A stretch of DNA of 64,000 nucleotides from Bacillota bacterium (lineage in GTDB: Bacteria > Bacillota > Clostridia > Lachnospirales > Lachnospiraceae). Made by a program: the position numbers and the translations under genes. Shown one piece after another: positions 9,126-17,426 of the stretch. Under the pieces are notes generated by a model, which was not told the DNA's origin, made no database searches, and worked only from the letters and a program-made list of their open reading frames with translations. The stretch is from assembly GCA_023408815.1 (NCBI GenBank), contig JAEYJO010000038.1, positions 1-64,000 on the forward strand, in the 5' to 3' direction. How positions within the stretch are numbered: the stretch's first letter is position 1; each line of letters begins with the position of its first letter.

Positions 9126-9746
9126 ATGGCTATTGCAAAGGAGCAATTACAACAAATCATTGCAGAAAACGACATCAAAAGTACAGCAGACATCTACACC
9201 TTATTTAATGACAGCTTTAAAGATATCCTGCAGGAACTTCTCGAAGCAGAACTGGATGTTTCTCTCGGATACGAAAAAATAATAAGGGTGAAACAGATAC
9301 CGATAATAAGCGTAACGGCTATTCTCCCAAAACGGTCAAAACACAGTATGGTAAGATGCAGTTGGATATCCCAAGAGACCGGAACGGGGAGTTTGAACCT
9401 CAGCTCATCCCGAAGTACAAGCGGGATATCTCGGGCATTGAGGAGAAGGTGATCTCTCTTTATGCAAGGGGGATGTCCTCACGCGATATCCATGATCAGA
9501 TCGGCGATCTTTAGGGGATCGAATTATCCGCAGAAATGGTCAGCAAGATCACCGATAAGACCTTGCCGGAAGTAAAAGAATGGCAGTCCCGTCCATTAGA
9601 ACCGGTATACCCATTTGTATTTATGGATGCCATTCACTATAAGATCCGGGAGGATGGACGTATCCTAAACCGGGCTGCCTATGTTGTACTGGGTATCACG
9701 CTGGAAGGAAACAAAGATATCTTAAGCATTAACATCGGTGCAAATG
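9126..9746 (+). pseudogene. IS256-family transposase, broken and truncated
   Basis: Mutator/IS256 transposase remnant. The N-terminal part (to about 9275) reads MAIAKEQLQQ and so on. A 2-nt insertion in an A/T-rich stretch near 9280 shifts the frame. The protein then continues with YSPKTVKTQYG, IPRDRNGEFEP and the MSSRDIHDQIGDL segment. A TAG at about 9513 replaces the usual Tyr. The first catalytic Asp region (PFVFMDAIHYKIRED) survives. Homology stops at GANE near 9746, where unrelated intron-like DNA begins, so roughly the C-terminal half with the remaining catalytic residues is gone. It is clearly inactive. Confidence 0.85.
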
Positions 9747-9747
9747 A

Positions 9748-9900
9748 ATGCCTTGAAAGAGGTAACTATTACCGCAAGGTAATACAGAACATGCAGAAGT
9801 CAGCAGAGGTCGTAGTAGCAGAGAAGCGAAGGACCGAATCAATAGGAGTCCCAAGTATGACTGAGAAAGGAGGAGTGGCTGGTGAAGGCAGAAAACTCTG
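9748..9900 (+). mobile_element. Group II intron fragment
   Basis: This stretch contains CAGAAGTCAGCAGAGGTCGT followed by an AGCGAAGGACCGAAT run, a layout I recognise from the region just before the reverse transcriptase gene in bacterial group II introns. No reverse transcriptase, 5' boundary or domain V follows, so it is a fragment. It directly abuts the broken IS256 transposase, which suggests insertion followed by deletion. The match is from memory; a covariance-model search would settle it. Confidence 0.5.
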
Positions 9901-10082
9901 AAAATAGAGACTGTCCGCAAAGAGATAGTGCGGAACATTGTGAATGGCATAATAAAAGTACCCACTTTGGGCGGAGAAAATTCCCCACTTTGTTATGCCT
10001 AACATAAAGGCCCAGTTATACTGAAAGCGTAACAAATGACTCTCTCCATAAGAAGGAAAATTTTATTATGCTGGAGGTAGAC

Positions 10083-11564
10083 ATGAAAACTACAATCATG
10101 ACTCTGTATCAGAAAAGATACAACAAGACCCAGATTGGGAAGATGCTTGGCATTGACAGAAAAACAGTACGCAAAGTGCTCAGGGAAGAAATTCAGGGAA
10201 AGGAGCTGCCACAAGAAACACAGGAGAGAACCTGGCTGCCCATGCTAGATGAATACAAGGAATACATAGAAATCCAGTTATCCAAGGAATTGTCCATTAC
10301 CCGCATCCACCAGGATCTGCAAAAAGAGTTCGGAGTTGCCTGCGGTTATACCACCCTGCGCGATTATGTGAAAAAAATAAGGAAATCCCAGCCTCACGCC
10401 TACCTGGTGCTGCATTCCCTGCCAGGCGAAGAGGAACAGGTAGATTTCGGTTATATCGGAACTTTGAGAGTAAATGGAACACCGCGCAAAGCATGAATAT
10501 TTGTCATGTCTTTGAGCTACTCCCGCTACATGTACGTTGCTGTTACTCTGGATCAGAGCGTACAGACCTTCATCCGGTGCCACACAGAGGCATTCCGGTA
10601 CTTTGGCAGAGTTCCCCAGACTGTAAAGATTGACAACTTAAAGGCTGCTATCGTAGAAGCAGACTTTTATGAGCCGACCGTGCAGCGCACCTATGCCGCT
10701 TTTGCCGGGCACTATGGTTTCCTGCCCAATCCGTGCCGGGTATACACACCAACCGATAAAGGGAAAGTAGAATCGAACGTGAAATACGTAAAAGAAAACT
10801 GCTTTAAGGGACGGGATTTTAAAGAGCTTGAGCAAGCAAAGCTGTTTCTCCTGTCATGGCTGAAAGAAACGGCAAACCGCCGGATACATGGAACTACCGG
10901 ACGAAAACCGGAAACCGTATATCTCGAGACAGAAAAAGCATATTTAAAGCCGCTTCCTGCACAAGATTTTCTCTTTTCAAAATCCGGGACAGCTACCGTA
11001 AGGACCGACTGCCATATCGTTCATGACGGCAACTATTATTCCGTGCCTTACACTTATATCGGAATGGATGTGGATGCCATCGAAGTGAATCATTTGTTGA
11101 AAATATACCATGCCGGAAAAGAGATTGCCCTCCACAGTCTCTGCGGGAATGTAAAGGGCGAACATGTGACGGATAAGAGTCATTACCCATCTACCAAAAC
11201 AATAACACAGGAGGAGCTTTTGTCAAGCTACCGCAAAAAAATGGAGGAGGTGGGGACAGGCGCGCTGGCATTTCTGGAAGCATTTAAGGATACGGATATG
11301 TACCAGTGCCATCATTACCGGAGCATTTCCGGTATCCTAGCACTCCGAAAAAAACATGGGGAGGATGCCGTAGACAAGGCCTGCCAAAGGGCATGCCATT
11401 ATGGAAACATTACCTACCGGGCAGTAAAAAAGATCTGTGAAAGCGGTCTGTACCATCTTTCGCTGGAGGATGAACAGGAACTGTCCATGGAAGGAAGAAG
11501 CAAAATCAGGAATCTATCGGATTACCTCCAAATGAGAGGACTGGGGGTGATCAGTCATGAATGA
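10083..11564 (+). pseudogene. istA: IS21 transposase IstA, nonsense-disrupted
   Basis: IstA-type integrase with an N-terminal helix-turn-helix (YNKTQIGKMLGIDRKTVRKVL) and a DDE catalytic core (VDFGYIG, then KIDNLKAAI and PTDKGKVESNV). Start chosen at 10083 behind GGAGG. A single TGA at 10494-10496 lies where a Trp would fit (RKA-stop-IFVMSLSYS). The frame is unchanged on both sides, so one base change inactivated it. Without that stop the protein would be about 493 residues, a normal IstA length. The GC-richer sequence differs from the AT-rich sugar cluster before it. Confidence 0.88.
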
Positions 11565-12183
11565 TTCCTTACAGGAAAAGATGAAAAAGCTCCATCTTGC
11601 CGGAATCCTCCAAATAGCGGATATGCGGGCAGAACAGGCAGCAAAGGAGCAGATGTCCTAAATCGAATTTCTGGAACTGCTCATAAATGATGAAAATCTG
11701 AACCGTTCAAGAAACAGACGTAACGATCGGATGAAGCGTTCGCGCATGCCGCAGCATAAAACAATGGAAGAATTTAACTTTTCATGGCAGTCCTGCCTGA
11801 ACTGTCAGGTCATCTATGCGCTTGGAACCTGCGAATTTATCCGAAAAAAAGAAAATATAGCTTTTATAGGACTTCCTGGAACCGGTAAGACCCATCTCTC
11901 CATCGCACTTGGCATAAAAGCGATCGAACAGGGATACACGGTGCTGTTCACCACGCTTTCGGAAATGATGGAGGATTTATACATATCCCGTGCAGACAAC
12001 TCTTTCCGCCAGAAACTGAAGAAATACATTTCACCGGATCTGCTGGTGATTGATGAGTTTGGTCTCAAGAAGCTGGGCCAGACAAATGTGGACGATCTTT
12101 ATGAAGTGATTTCCAAAAGATACGAAACAGCCTCTACCATCATTACTTCCAATAAGGCCTGCTATGAGGCTGTCATTTTCTGA
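11557..12183 (+). pseudogene. istB: IS21 helper ATPase IstB, disrupted
   Basis: IstB is the AAA+ helper of IS21 transposition. The start overlaps the last codons of istA, as is usual. A TAA at 11659-11661 interrupts MS-stop-IEFLELL, where a Tyr is normal. The Walker A motif GLPGTGKTH and Walker B LLVIDEFG are intact. The protein ends early after TIITSNKA, about 35 residues short of a typical IstB, and unrelated sequence follows. With istA also stopped, the element cannot move by itself. Confidence 0.88.
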
Positions 12184-12473
12184 CTGACTTACAAAAAAGA
12201 AATGGCACACGTAAACTAGGTTAAAAAGTTTTCGGCGGTAGTTTCTTTCCATAGCAGGGAAATAACGAAGAATAGTATCCATGTTATAGCCCAATGCACC
12301 CAGCATCGACGTATTTGCTAAATCCAGAATGTTCATAACCTGTTTGGCGATCGTAATATAATAACTCATGTCAAAGTGATGTGATGACTTTTTCGTAATA
12401 AGGTGGAGATAAAGTAATCGCATGAGGTGACAACCAGATGGAAAGCCCATGAATAAAGGGATGGCAAACGTAC
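12184..12473. other. Unidentified remnant between IS21 and tRNA scar
   Basis: No intact gene. On the minus strand, about 12190-12440 reads as a short protein-like stretch (MNILDLANTSMLGALGYN, then ILRYFPAMERNYRRK) that continues open only because it runs antisense to istB. It may be the end of another transposase or host gene. I do not recognise the family, and there is no clear ribosome site. Confidence 0.3.
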
Positions 12474-12524
12474 AGGCATATGTCTGCAACTTCCTGCTCA
12501 TCGGTTCAAATCCGTTAGATTCCT
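12474..12524 (+). pseudogene. Displaced 3' fragment of tRNA-Cys (attachment-site scar)
   Basis: These 51 bp align without gaps to 393-443 of the intact tRNA-Cys, with about seven mismatches. The segment runs from the D-arm end through the anticodon loop (CTGCAAC) to the discriminator, and the T-arm (TCGGTTCAAATCCG) is identical. The 5' acceptor half is missing. A strong terminator follows 13 bp later. This is what remains when an element integrates into a tRNA gene: the tRNA is rebuilt at one end and the original 3' end is pushed to the other. Confidence 0.75.
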
Positions 12525-12537
12525 CTACTGGAAGATG

Positions 12538-12583
12538 CTGCCGTAAAATAGCTGATTTATAGCTGTTTTACGGCAGTTTTTTT
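12538..12583 (+). terminator. Rho-independent terminator after the tRNA-Cys scar
   Basis: A 16-bp stem (12538-12553 with 12561-12576, one mismatch) has a 7-nt loop and is followed by seven T residues. It is probably the ancestral terminator of the tRNA operon, now separated from the functional tRNA-Cys by 12 kb. Confidence 0.88.
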
Positions 12584-12699
12584 ATAGAAAAATCGGGATA
12601 AGAATCTACAGAAAAGAATTTCACACGGAAAAGGAGCCATTACTCCATAAGTAATAGCTCACTTATTTTGCAAAGGCCCCACTTTTTGTGTTTGTCCTT

Positions 12700-12775
12700 C
12701 ATGGGCGGGATCTAATGGGTAAAAGTCCCAAGTGCGCCTGAGCAACGAGGAAGCACATAGCCGATCGTACAACGT
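12700..12775 (+). mobile_element. Possible group II intron domain I fragment
   Basis: Contains GGGTAAAAGTCCC followed by AGTGCGCC and GAGCAACGAGGAAGCACATA, resembling domain I segments of bacterial group II introns. No reverse transcriptase or intron ends are present. It lies downstream of the other intron fragment at 9748, the opposite of the normal domain order, so it comes from a separate copy or a rearrangement. Confidence 0.35.
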
Positions 12776-12789
12776 ACATATATATTTGT

Positions 12790-12830
12790 ACAAAAAAACT
12801 CCCGTCTAAGAATACTTGTTTCTTAGACGG
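12790..12830 (-). terminator. Terminator of the flavoprotein gene
   Basis: An 11-bp perfect stem (12802-12812 with 12820-12830) is followed, on the minus strand, by a run of seven T residues at 12797-12791. It lies 40 bp beyond the stop codon of the oxidoreductase. Confidence 0.85.
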
Positions 12831-12869
12831 AAGCCTGTTACTTTATCATTTTTCTACCGGCATAGATAC

Positions 12870-14843
12870 CTATTTTGCTTGCAATGCATAGGCGGCTGCA
12901 TCTTCACCGCCAAGACGCCCGGAAGTAAAGGAGTATCCGATTCCGACACCATTTCCAACATAAGTGTCGTTAAAGAGAACACCCTCTGATTCCAGTCCCA
13001 CTGCATACAGTCCGTTAATGGGAAGCCTATTATCATCCAGTACTTTAAATTGTGTATTTACCAACAGTCCGCCAACGGAGCCTAAGTTATTAATTTTCGC
13101 AACAACTGCATAATAAGGACCTTCGTCTCCCATATCTGTAAGGTATTCGGCGCTCTTTCCAAATGCAGTATCTTCACCTGTGGCAATGGCATTGCTATAA
13201 TTTTCAAATTCTGCCGTAAATGTGTCAACATCCATACCAGCATTGACCGCCAGCTCCTCTATTGTATTTCCTTTGTAACCGTCACCATTTTCCACCATGG
13301 AATCGAATACGCTTATTACGTTCTTCCAGGGATTGTCTAAGGTGAACTGTTCTGTAAAATCAGCATAGAATTCAGGAGGCAGTCCCGGTAACGACGGTGC
13401 ATTCACACCATTCATTCCATTTGCTTCCAATTCTTTCAATTGGCTTGTAGAAACAATTACCATATGATATGCACCGTTAAATGCACTGGTATTGGCTGCA
13501 GCAACAGCAGTTAAAGTAGCAGCCTCATCACGGAATCTTGCACCGTTAGGGCCTACATTCATAAAATTAGGAAGATAGCAAAGCATCAATGGATAGCTTG
13601 CTTCAAAAGATTCATACTTTTTCTTCAAATTATCTGTTGCAGTAGATAATGTCTGATGAAGCATCTGACCTCCGATGTTGTCAGGAATCTTGGCACCGGC
13701 TTCCCAAGCCATTTCCAAACCTTCGCCAATATTTTGTCCCAAACCACCGTTAATTCCTTCAAATCCAAAGAGTTCTTTTACCATCTTAGCGTTTGCAGCA
13801 TAGCCGCCGGTTGCTAATACAACACTTGTTGCTGAGATTTTCAGGGTGGTTCCGTCTGCCTTTTCTGCGCTTACTCCAATTACATCTCCGGCCTCATTGG
13901 TTATTAATTTTTTACCAGTTGTTTCTGTAAGAACCTGACCGCCATTTTTCACAACTGCCTCGTCCAACATAGCTTTTAATAAATCCTGACGGTCTTCGTA
14001 TGCAGGTAACATATGCAGCTGTTCTCCGCCAAAGTTAATAAAAGTCGTGGGATAACCTTTCTCGGCCAGCCAGTCATAGGTTTCCCCTGATTTTGTAACA
14101 TATTGTCTGATTGCAGCAGAATCCACCCGCCAATGATTGTTGACGATCCAATTGGCAATTTCTTCTTCTACATTCACTGTAACATCATTATCAAGAGCAG
14201 CGGAAGAATTATAGAATTTACCTGCCCAGGATAAATTACTTGCACCACCGATTACCGATGTCTTTTCAACTAAAATGACCTTGGCTCCCTTATCAGCAGC
14301 TGACACAGCAGCCGAAACACCGGAAGCACCGGCACCGATTACTACAACATCAGCTGATAATTGCTCGGTTTTACCTTCATTTTCTTTGGCTACAATTTTG
14401 TTCTTCAAAGAGTCTACATCACCGCCAGCCTGCGAAACCGTGTCTTCAATTGCTGCAAGTAAGCCGTTGCTTGTCACAGTCGCACCTGATATCGCATCTA
14501 CAGCCAAAGTCTGTCCTCCCAGAACCTGTTCTTTAATGGAATCCAGAGCAGACGTGCCAATACCATCTGTCTCGGACTGGCTTAAAATCTGAATATCCGT
14601 TATTTCAGTTTCACTAAATGTAACCTCTACTGTTATAGTACCATCTTTACCCTCCGCTTCTGCCTTATACGTACCGGGTGTAAATTCAGCATTCGCAGCT
14701 TGTGCAGTATCTTCAGCCGTCTCCTTCGCTGTGGTGTCTGATTTTTGGTTTTCGGTAGTTTGACCGCATCCTGTAAAAAGAGCAGCTGTCATCATCATAG
14801 CTAAAACCAAAAATGAAATACGTTTACTTTTTTTCCTTTTCAT
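12870..14843 (-). CDS. Secreted FMN/FAD-dependent reductase lipoprotein
   Basis: A 657-residue lipoprotein (lipobox LFTGC, Cys26). An FMN-binding domain (about 54-140) carries the flavinylation motif SGATVTS at 119-125. An FAD_binding_2 domain of the fumarate/urocanate reductase family starts at GAGASG, 170-175. It should act outside the membrane, passing electrons from covalent FMN through FAD to a soluble acceptor. The Arg before LGG near the C-terminus is kept (SGRLGGED). The His and the proton-donating Arg expected of true fumarate reductases are not apparent (NNLGSVGG instead of an H-TMGG type motif), so the acceptor is probably not fumarate. A MerR gene lies just upstream, and a MerR-type promoter precedes this gene. 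GGGAGG is the ribosome site. Confidence 0.85.
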   Translation of the reverse strand: MKRKKSKRISFLVLAMMMTAALFTGCGQTTENQKSDTTAKETAEDTAQAANAEFTPGTYKAEAEGKDGTITVEVTFSETEITDIQILSQSETDGIGTSALDSIKEQVLGGQTLAVDAISGATVTSNGLLAAIEDTVSQAGGDVDSLKNKIVAKENEGKTEQLSADVVVIGAGASGVSAAVSAADKGAKVILVEKTSVIGGASNLSWAGKFYNSSAALDNDVTVNVEEEIANWIVNNHWRVDSAAIRQYVTKSGETYDWLAEKGYPTTFINFGGEQLHMLPAYEDRQDLLKAMLDEAVVKNGGQVLTETTGKKLITNEAGDVIGVSAEKADGTTLKISATSVVLATGGYAANAKMVKELFGFEGINGGLGQNIGEGLEMAWEAGAKIPDNIGGQMLHQTLSTATDNLKKKYESFEASYPLMLCYLPNFMNVGPNGARFRDEAATLTAVAAANTSAFNGAYHMVIVSTSQLKELEANGMNGVNAPSLPGLPPEFYADFTEQFTLDNPWKNVISVFDSMVENGDGYKGNTIEELAVNAGMDVDTFTAEFENYSNAIATGEDTAFGKSAEYLTDMGDEGPYYAVVAKINNLGSVGGLLVNTQFKVLDDNRLPINGLYAVGLESEGVLFNDTYVGNGVGIGYSFTSGRLGGEDAAAYALQAK

Positions 14844-14900
14844 CTTTTCCTCCCTGAGTATACAATATATTCTTTATCTAAGAAATTCCTAGACAAATGT

Positions 14901-14931
14901 ATCATAAACTCTGGTCTAAGACCAAGGTCAA
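14901..14931 (-). promoter_or_regulatory. MerR-type promoter of the flavoprotein
   Basis: On the minus strand, TTGACC (14931-14926) and TATGAT (14906-14901) are separated by exactly 19 bp. The spacer holds the palindrome TGGTCT-T-AGACCA (14912-14924). An over-long 19-bp spacer with a central dyad is the hallmark of promoters remodelled by MerR-family activators. The adjacent MerR protein (14992-15798) is the obvious candidate. Confidence 0.8.
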
Positions 14932-14991
14932 TAGTTTGTTATTTATCAAACAATCAAAACGCAAAAGTAATAAGATTTCATAATTTAATTG

Positions 14992-15798
14992 TCATTTAAT
15001 GGGAATATTAACTTCTAAAAGAGATTGGCGTCTTATAGAAGTGTGCTCGGTCAGAATAATTCTTCCAAAAATATCACCATTCATACAGTATTTTTTTTCA
15101 TGCATTTCATCAATCATAAACTGAAGGGTATCTTTGGTGATAAATTCCTCCGAAGAAAGTAACAAAGAAGAGATATATGTTTTAGGCTCGATATATTCAA
15201 CTAAATCGTCTATCCTAAGATTCAGGCTATGAAAACTTTCCTCATAAAGGGCCAGCCCCCAATTATAATCAAAGGAATGCTCCGTAGATAAAATTTTGCT
15301 CTCACTGATTCGAAAAGAAAAGAAGGAATGTTGTATGTATTCCATCCATTCCCTTACTTTTTCTATGAGTTGATCGTTCTTTACGAGATCATTTTTATTC
15401 GTTTGTTTAATTCTATAAATTCCTGGATAATGGCGAATGGAACATTGATATAACTCATCATCTACGTTTCCAAGTCTAAGGAGTATGTTATTTATTTTTT
15501 GTAATAATAACTCTTTCTGCTTAATTTCATCCTCCAACTCCTTTGTCCTTATATAAATTTTGTCGCAGATTGTGTCAAAATCACCTGATTGTATAAGCTT
15601 CGCCACTTCGGGCATGGAGAAACCAAGACTTCGGTACCATCTGCTCATCAGCATATTTCGTGCGTCAAAATCATCAAAATACCGGTAATTATTGTGTTCC
15701 TCCTTTTCGGGAGTTATGATATTGTATTTTTCATAAAGTCTTAACGTGTCAACGGTAACACCTAATAATTCTGCAAATTTACTTATGGTATATTTCAT
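14992..15798 (-). CDS. MerR-family transcriptional regulator
   Basis: Regulator of 268 residues. The start is set at 15798 because AAGGAGAG precedes that ATG; a longer in-frame start at 15858 lacks such a site. The N-terminal winged helix-turn-helix (MKYTISKFAELLGVTVDTLR and an NNYRYFDDFD wing) is typical of MerR. A coiled-coil dimer helix at about 75-110 is followed by a long C-terminal domain of about 150 residues, probably ligand binding; I do not recognise the ligand. It is encoded between the small Cys-rich gene and the flavoprotein on the same strand, and probably switches on the flavoprotein promoter at 14901-14931. Confidence 0.87.
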   Translation of the reverse strand: MKYTISKFAELLGVTVDTLRLYEKYNIITPEKEEHNNYRYFDDFDARNMLMSRWYRSLGFSMPEVAKLIQSGDFDTICDKIYIRTKELEDEIKQKELLLQKINNILLRLGNVDDELYQCSIRHYPGIYRIKQTNKNDLVKNDQLIEKVREWMEYIQHSFFSFRISESKILSTEHSFDYNWGLALYEESFHSLNLRIDDLVEYIEPKTYISSLLLSSEEFITKDTLQFMIDEMHEKKYCMNGDIFGRIILTEHTSIRRQSLLEVNIPIK

Positions 15799-15818
15799 TG
15801 CACTCTCCTTAACGGCCG

Positions 15819-16031
15819 TCATTTCATTTGCGCGAAGAAATCCTCTTTGGACGAGCATATTATAAGCTTACCATCAATCTTACCAAAATATTTATCAGTT
15901 AATTCAGGGCACTTCTTACGACACTTGCCTATGCACTCGAACTTTAACTTGCAATTCATGTCCTTTGCCCGTGACTTGATTTCCTTACTGTCAAAATTAG
16001 AACAATGTTTGCACACCTTTACTTTTTTCAT
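15819..16031 (-). CDS. Small Cys-rich protein, DUF1450-like
   Basis: Predicted 70 residues. The start at 16031 follows AGAGGAGA; an upstream in-frame ATG at 16073 is less likely. The cysteine pattern includes CKHC near the N-terminus and CIGKCRKKC in the middle, then a FGKIDGKLI strand and a short acidic tail, much like DUF1450 (YuzB-type) proteins with a ferredoxin/thioredoxin-like fold. It could bind an Fe-S cluster or metal, but this is inference. It lies 20 bp before the MerR gene and is probably co-transcribed, which ties it to the redox flavoprotein. Confidence 0.7.
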   Translation of the reverse strand: MKKVKVCKHCSNFDSKEIKSRAKDMNCKLKFECIGKCRKKCPELTDKYFGKIDGKLIICSSKEDFFAQMK

Positions 16032-16305
16032 AACGGCTCTCCTCTTATCTTTATCATTAATATGATAATCCATATAATGAATGAAATCAAATACTTTTGA
16101 ATACCGCTACTGCCGTATCATGACCATCTGCCTGTAAGGACAGAAGAACATCTTCGTAAGATACTAAGATAATTAGAAATCTATTGGGATATTAATCGAT
16201 TTGAAATTCAGGTAATCTAATAATATCTTGATGATACGTCGATGCTTGGCGGATCAGTGGTATTAGAAAGCGGTTTCTTGCCAGAAGATGGGAGGAGGTA
16301 TTGCC

Positions 16306-17334
16306 ATGGATATGCGGGCATTAATCTATAACGGGCCGAAGAATATCCGAGTAGAGGATGCGAAAGTTTCCGAAGTGGGAGATACAGATGTTCTGATTAA
16401 GATTAAGTATTGCGGAGTGTGCGGCACAGATATACATATATACAGCGGAGATGGAGGAGCCTTTGAAGCTAAACCACCGTTGATTATGGGACACGAATTC
16501 TCAGGAATTGTGGAAAGAACAGGAGCAAAAGTAAGTAAGATAAAGGTCGGAGATTTAGTAACAGTGGATCCCAATAACATGTGCGGTGAGTGTTACTATT
16601 GCAAAAATGCAATGGAGCAATTTTGTGAAAATGTGATCGGAACCGGAACAACCTGTAACGGAGGTTTTGCACAATATTGTGTTGTTTGCGAGAAGCAGGT
16701 ATTCAAGTTTAAGGAAGACATGGATGCGTTAACCGCTGCCATGACCGAACCGGTATCCTGCTGTCTGCATGGTATTGATTTATGCAATATTAAGCTTGGA
16801 GATGAGGTACTGGTCATCGGCGGAGGCCCTATTGGTCTTATCATGCTGCAGCTGGCGAGGATGGCCGGGGCCAGCAAGATTATCCTTTCAGAGCCGGTAG
16901 CGGAAAAAAGAGAAATGGGAATCAAGCTAGGTGCAGATCTCGTGATCGATCCGCTAAAGGAAGATATGGAAGCTGTACTGAAAGAAAATTGTAAGAATGT
17001 TAATGTGGTAATTGAATGTGTGGGAAATGTCCGGACTATTGACACTGCCGTAAGATGTGCCGGAAAGGGAGCAACGGTTATGATGTTCGGACTTACAGGA
17101 CCTAATACGAATTTACCTGTCGATCCGGAAGTGATATTCAAAAAGGAGTTAAAGCTTACCTCATCCTTCATTAATCCATATACATTTGAAAGGTCAATTG
17201 CGATCTTAGAGTCCGGGCAGCTGAATGTAACAGATATGATTAGTGATATCATTCCTCTTGAAGACTGTGTGAAGGCTTTTGAGAATGAGGATTACCGGAG
17301 AAAAGGAAAGGTTGTTATTCAATTAAACGGCTAG
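16306..17334 (+). CDS. Zinc-dependent polyol dehydrogenase (MDR family)
   Basis: A 342-residue medium-chain dehydrogenase. Start 16306 is chosen because GGAGGAGG lies just upstream. Catalytic zinc ligands are visible as C39 (CGVCGTD) and H63-E64 (GHE). The structural zinc site is the four-Cys lobe MCGECYYCKNAMEQFC. The NAD(P)-binding Rossmann turn is VIGGGPIG. This class oxidises sugar alcohols or threonine-type substrates to ketones. It heads an operon with a sugar ABC transporter, an SDR and a ribulokinase, so a pentitol or related polyol is the likely substrate. Exact substrate and direction are not resolvable here. Confidence 0.88.
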   Translation: MDMRALIYNGPKNIRVEDAKVSEVGDTDVLIKIKYCGVCGTDIHIYSGDGGAFEAKPPLIMGHEFSGIVERTGAKVSKIKVGDLVTVDPNNMCGECYYCKNAMEQFCENVIGTGTTCNGGFAQYCVVCEKQVFKFKEDMDALTAAMTEPVSCCLHGIDLCNIKLGDEVLVIGGGPIGLIMLQLARMAGASKIILSEPVAEKREMGIKLGADLVIDPLKEDMEAVLKENCKNVNVVIECVGNVRTIDTAVRCAGKGATVMMFGLTGPNTNLPVDPEVIFKKELKLTSSFINPYTFERSIAILESGQLNVTDMISDIIPLEDCVKAFENEDYRRKGKVVIQLNG

Positions 17335-17426
17335 TCGAAGACTGCGCGCATTACTGTGAAATAAACAGCTTAAGGCCAAGGCTGTTTATGATATAGAAAC
17401 TATAAAATATATTAGGAGGAAAGTAA

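Larger units (their letters stand above)
9940..12183 (+). mobile_element. IS21-family element remnant
   Basis: Covers the broken istA and istB genes plus the presumed left end. Two direct copies of CCCACTTTG (near 9961 and 9983) lie before istA, in line with repeated end-binding sites in IS21 elements. The right end is missing: istB stops short and no inverted copy is seen downstream. A third CCCCACTTT copy near 12677 is in the same orientation and so is not the expected right end. The exact left boundary is approximate. Confidence 0.65.

Noticed and set aside
10494..10496. TGA in istA as a recoded Trp codon
   Set aside because: All other intact genes use TGG for Trp and TGA as a stop, and istB and the IS256 gene also carry stops. 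Simple pseudogenes explain this better.
12031..12501. 156-codon minus-strand frame over istB and the tRNA scar
   Set aside because: About half of it is antisense to istB and the rest crosses the displaced tRNA-Cys fragment. It has no convincing ribosome site. Only a possible unidentified remnant at 12190-12440 is kept.
12661..12700. Possible IS21 right end (CCCCACTTT)
   Set aside because: The motif is in the same orientation as the two copies before istA, whereas a right end would carry it inverted. It may belong to another lost element.
16596..17252. 218-codon minus-strand frame opposite the zinc dehydrogenase
   Set aside because: It is low-complexity Ser/Ile/Pro protein typical of the antisense of a GC-rich gene, and the plus strand encodes a clear dehydrogenase.
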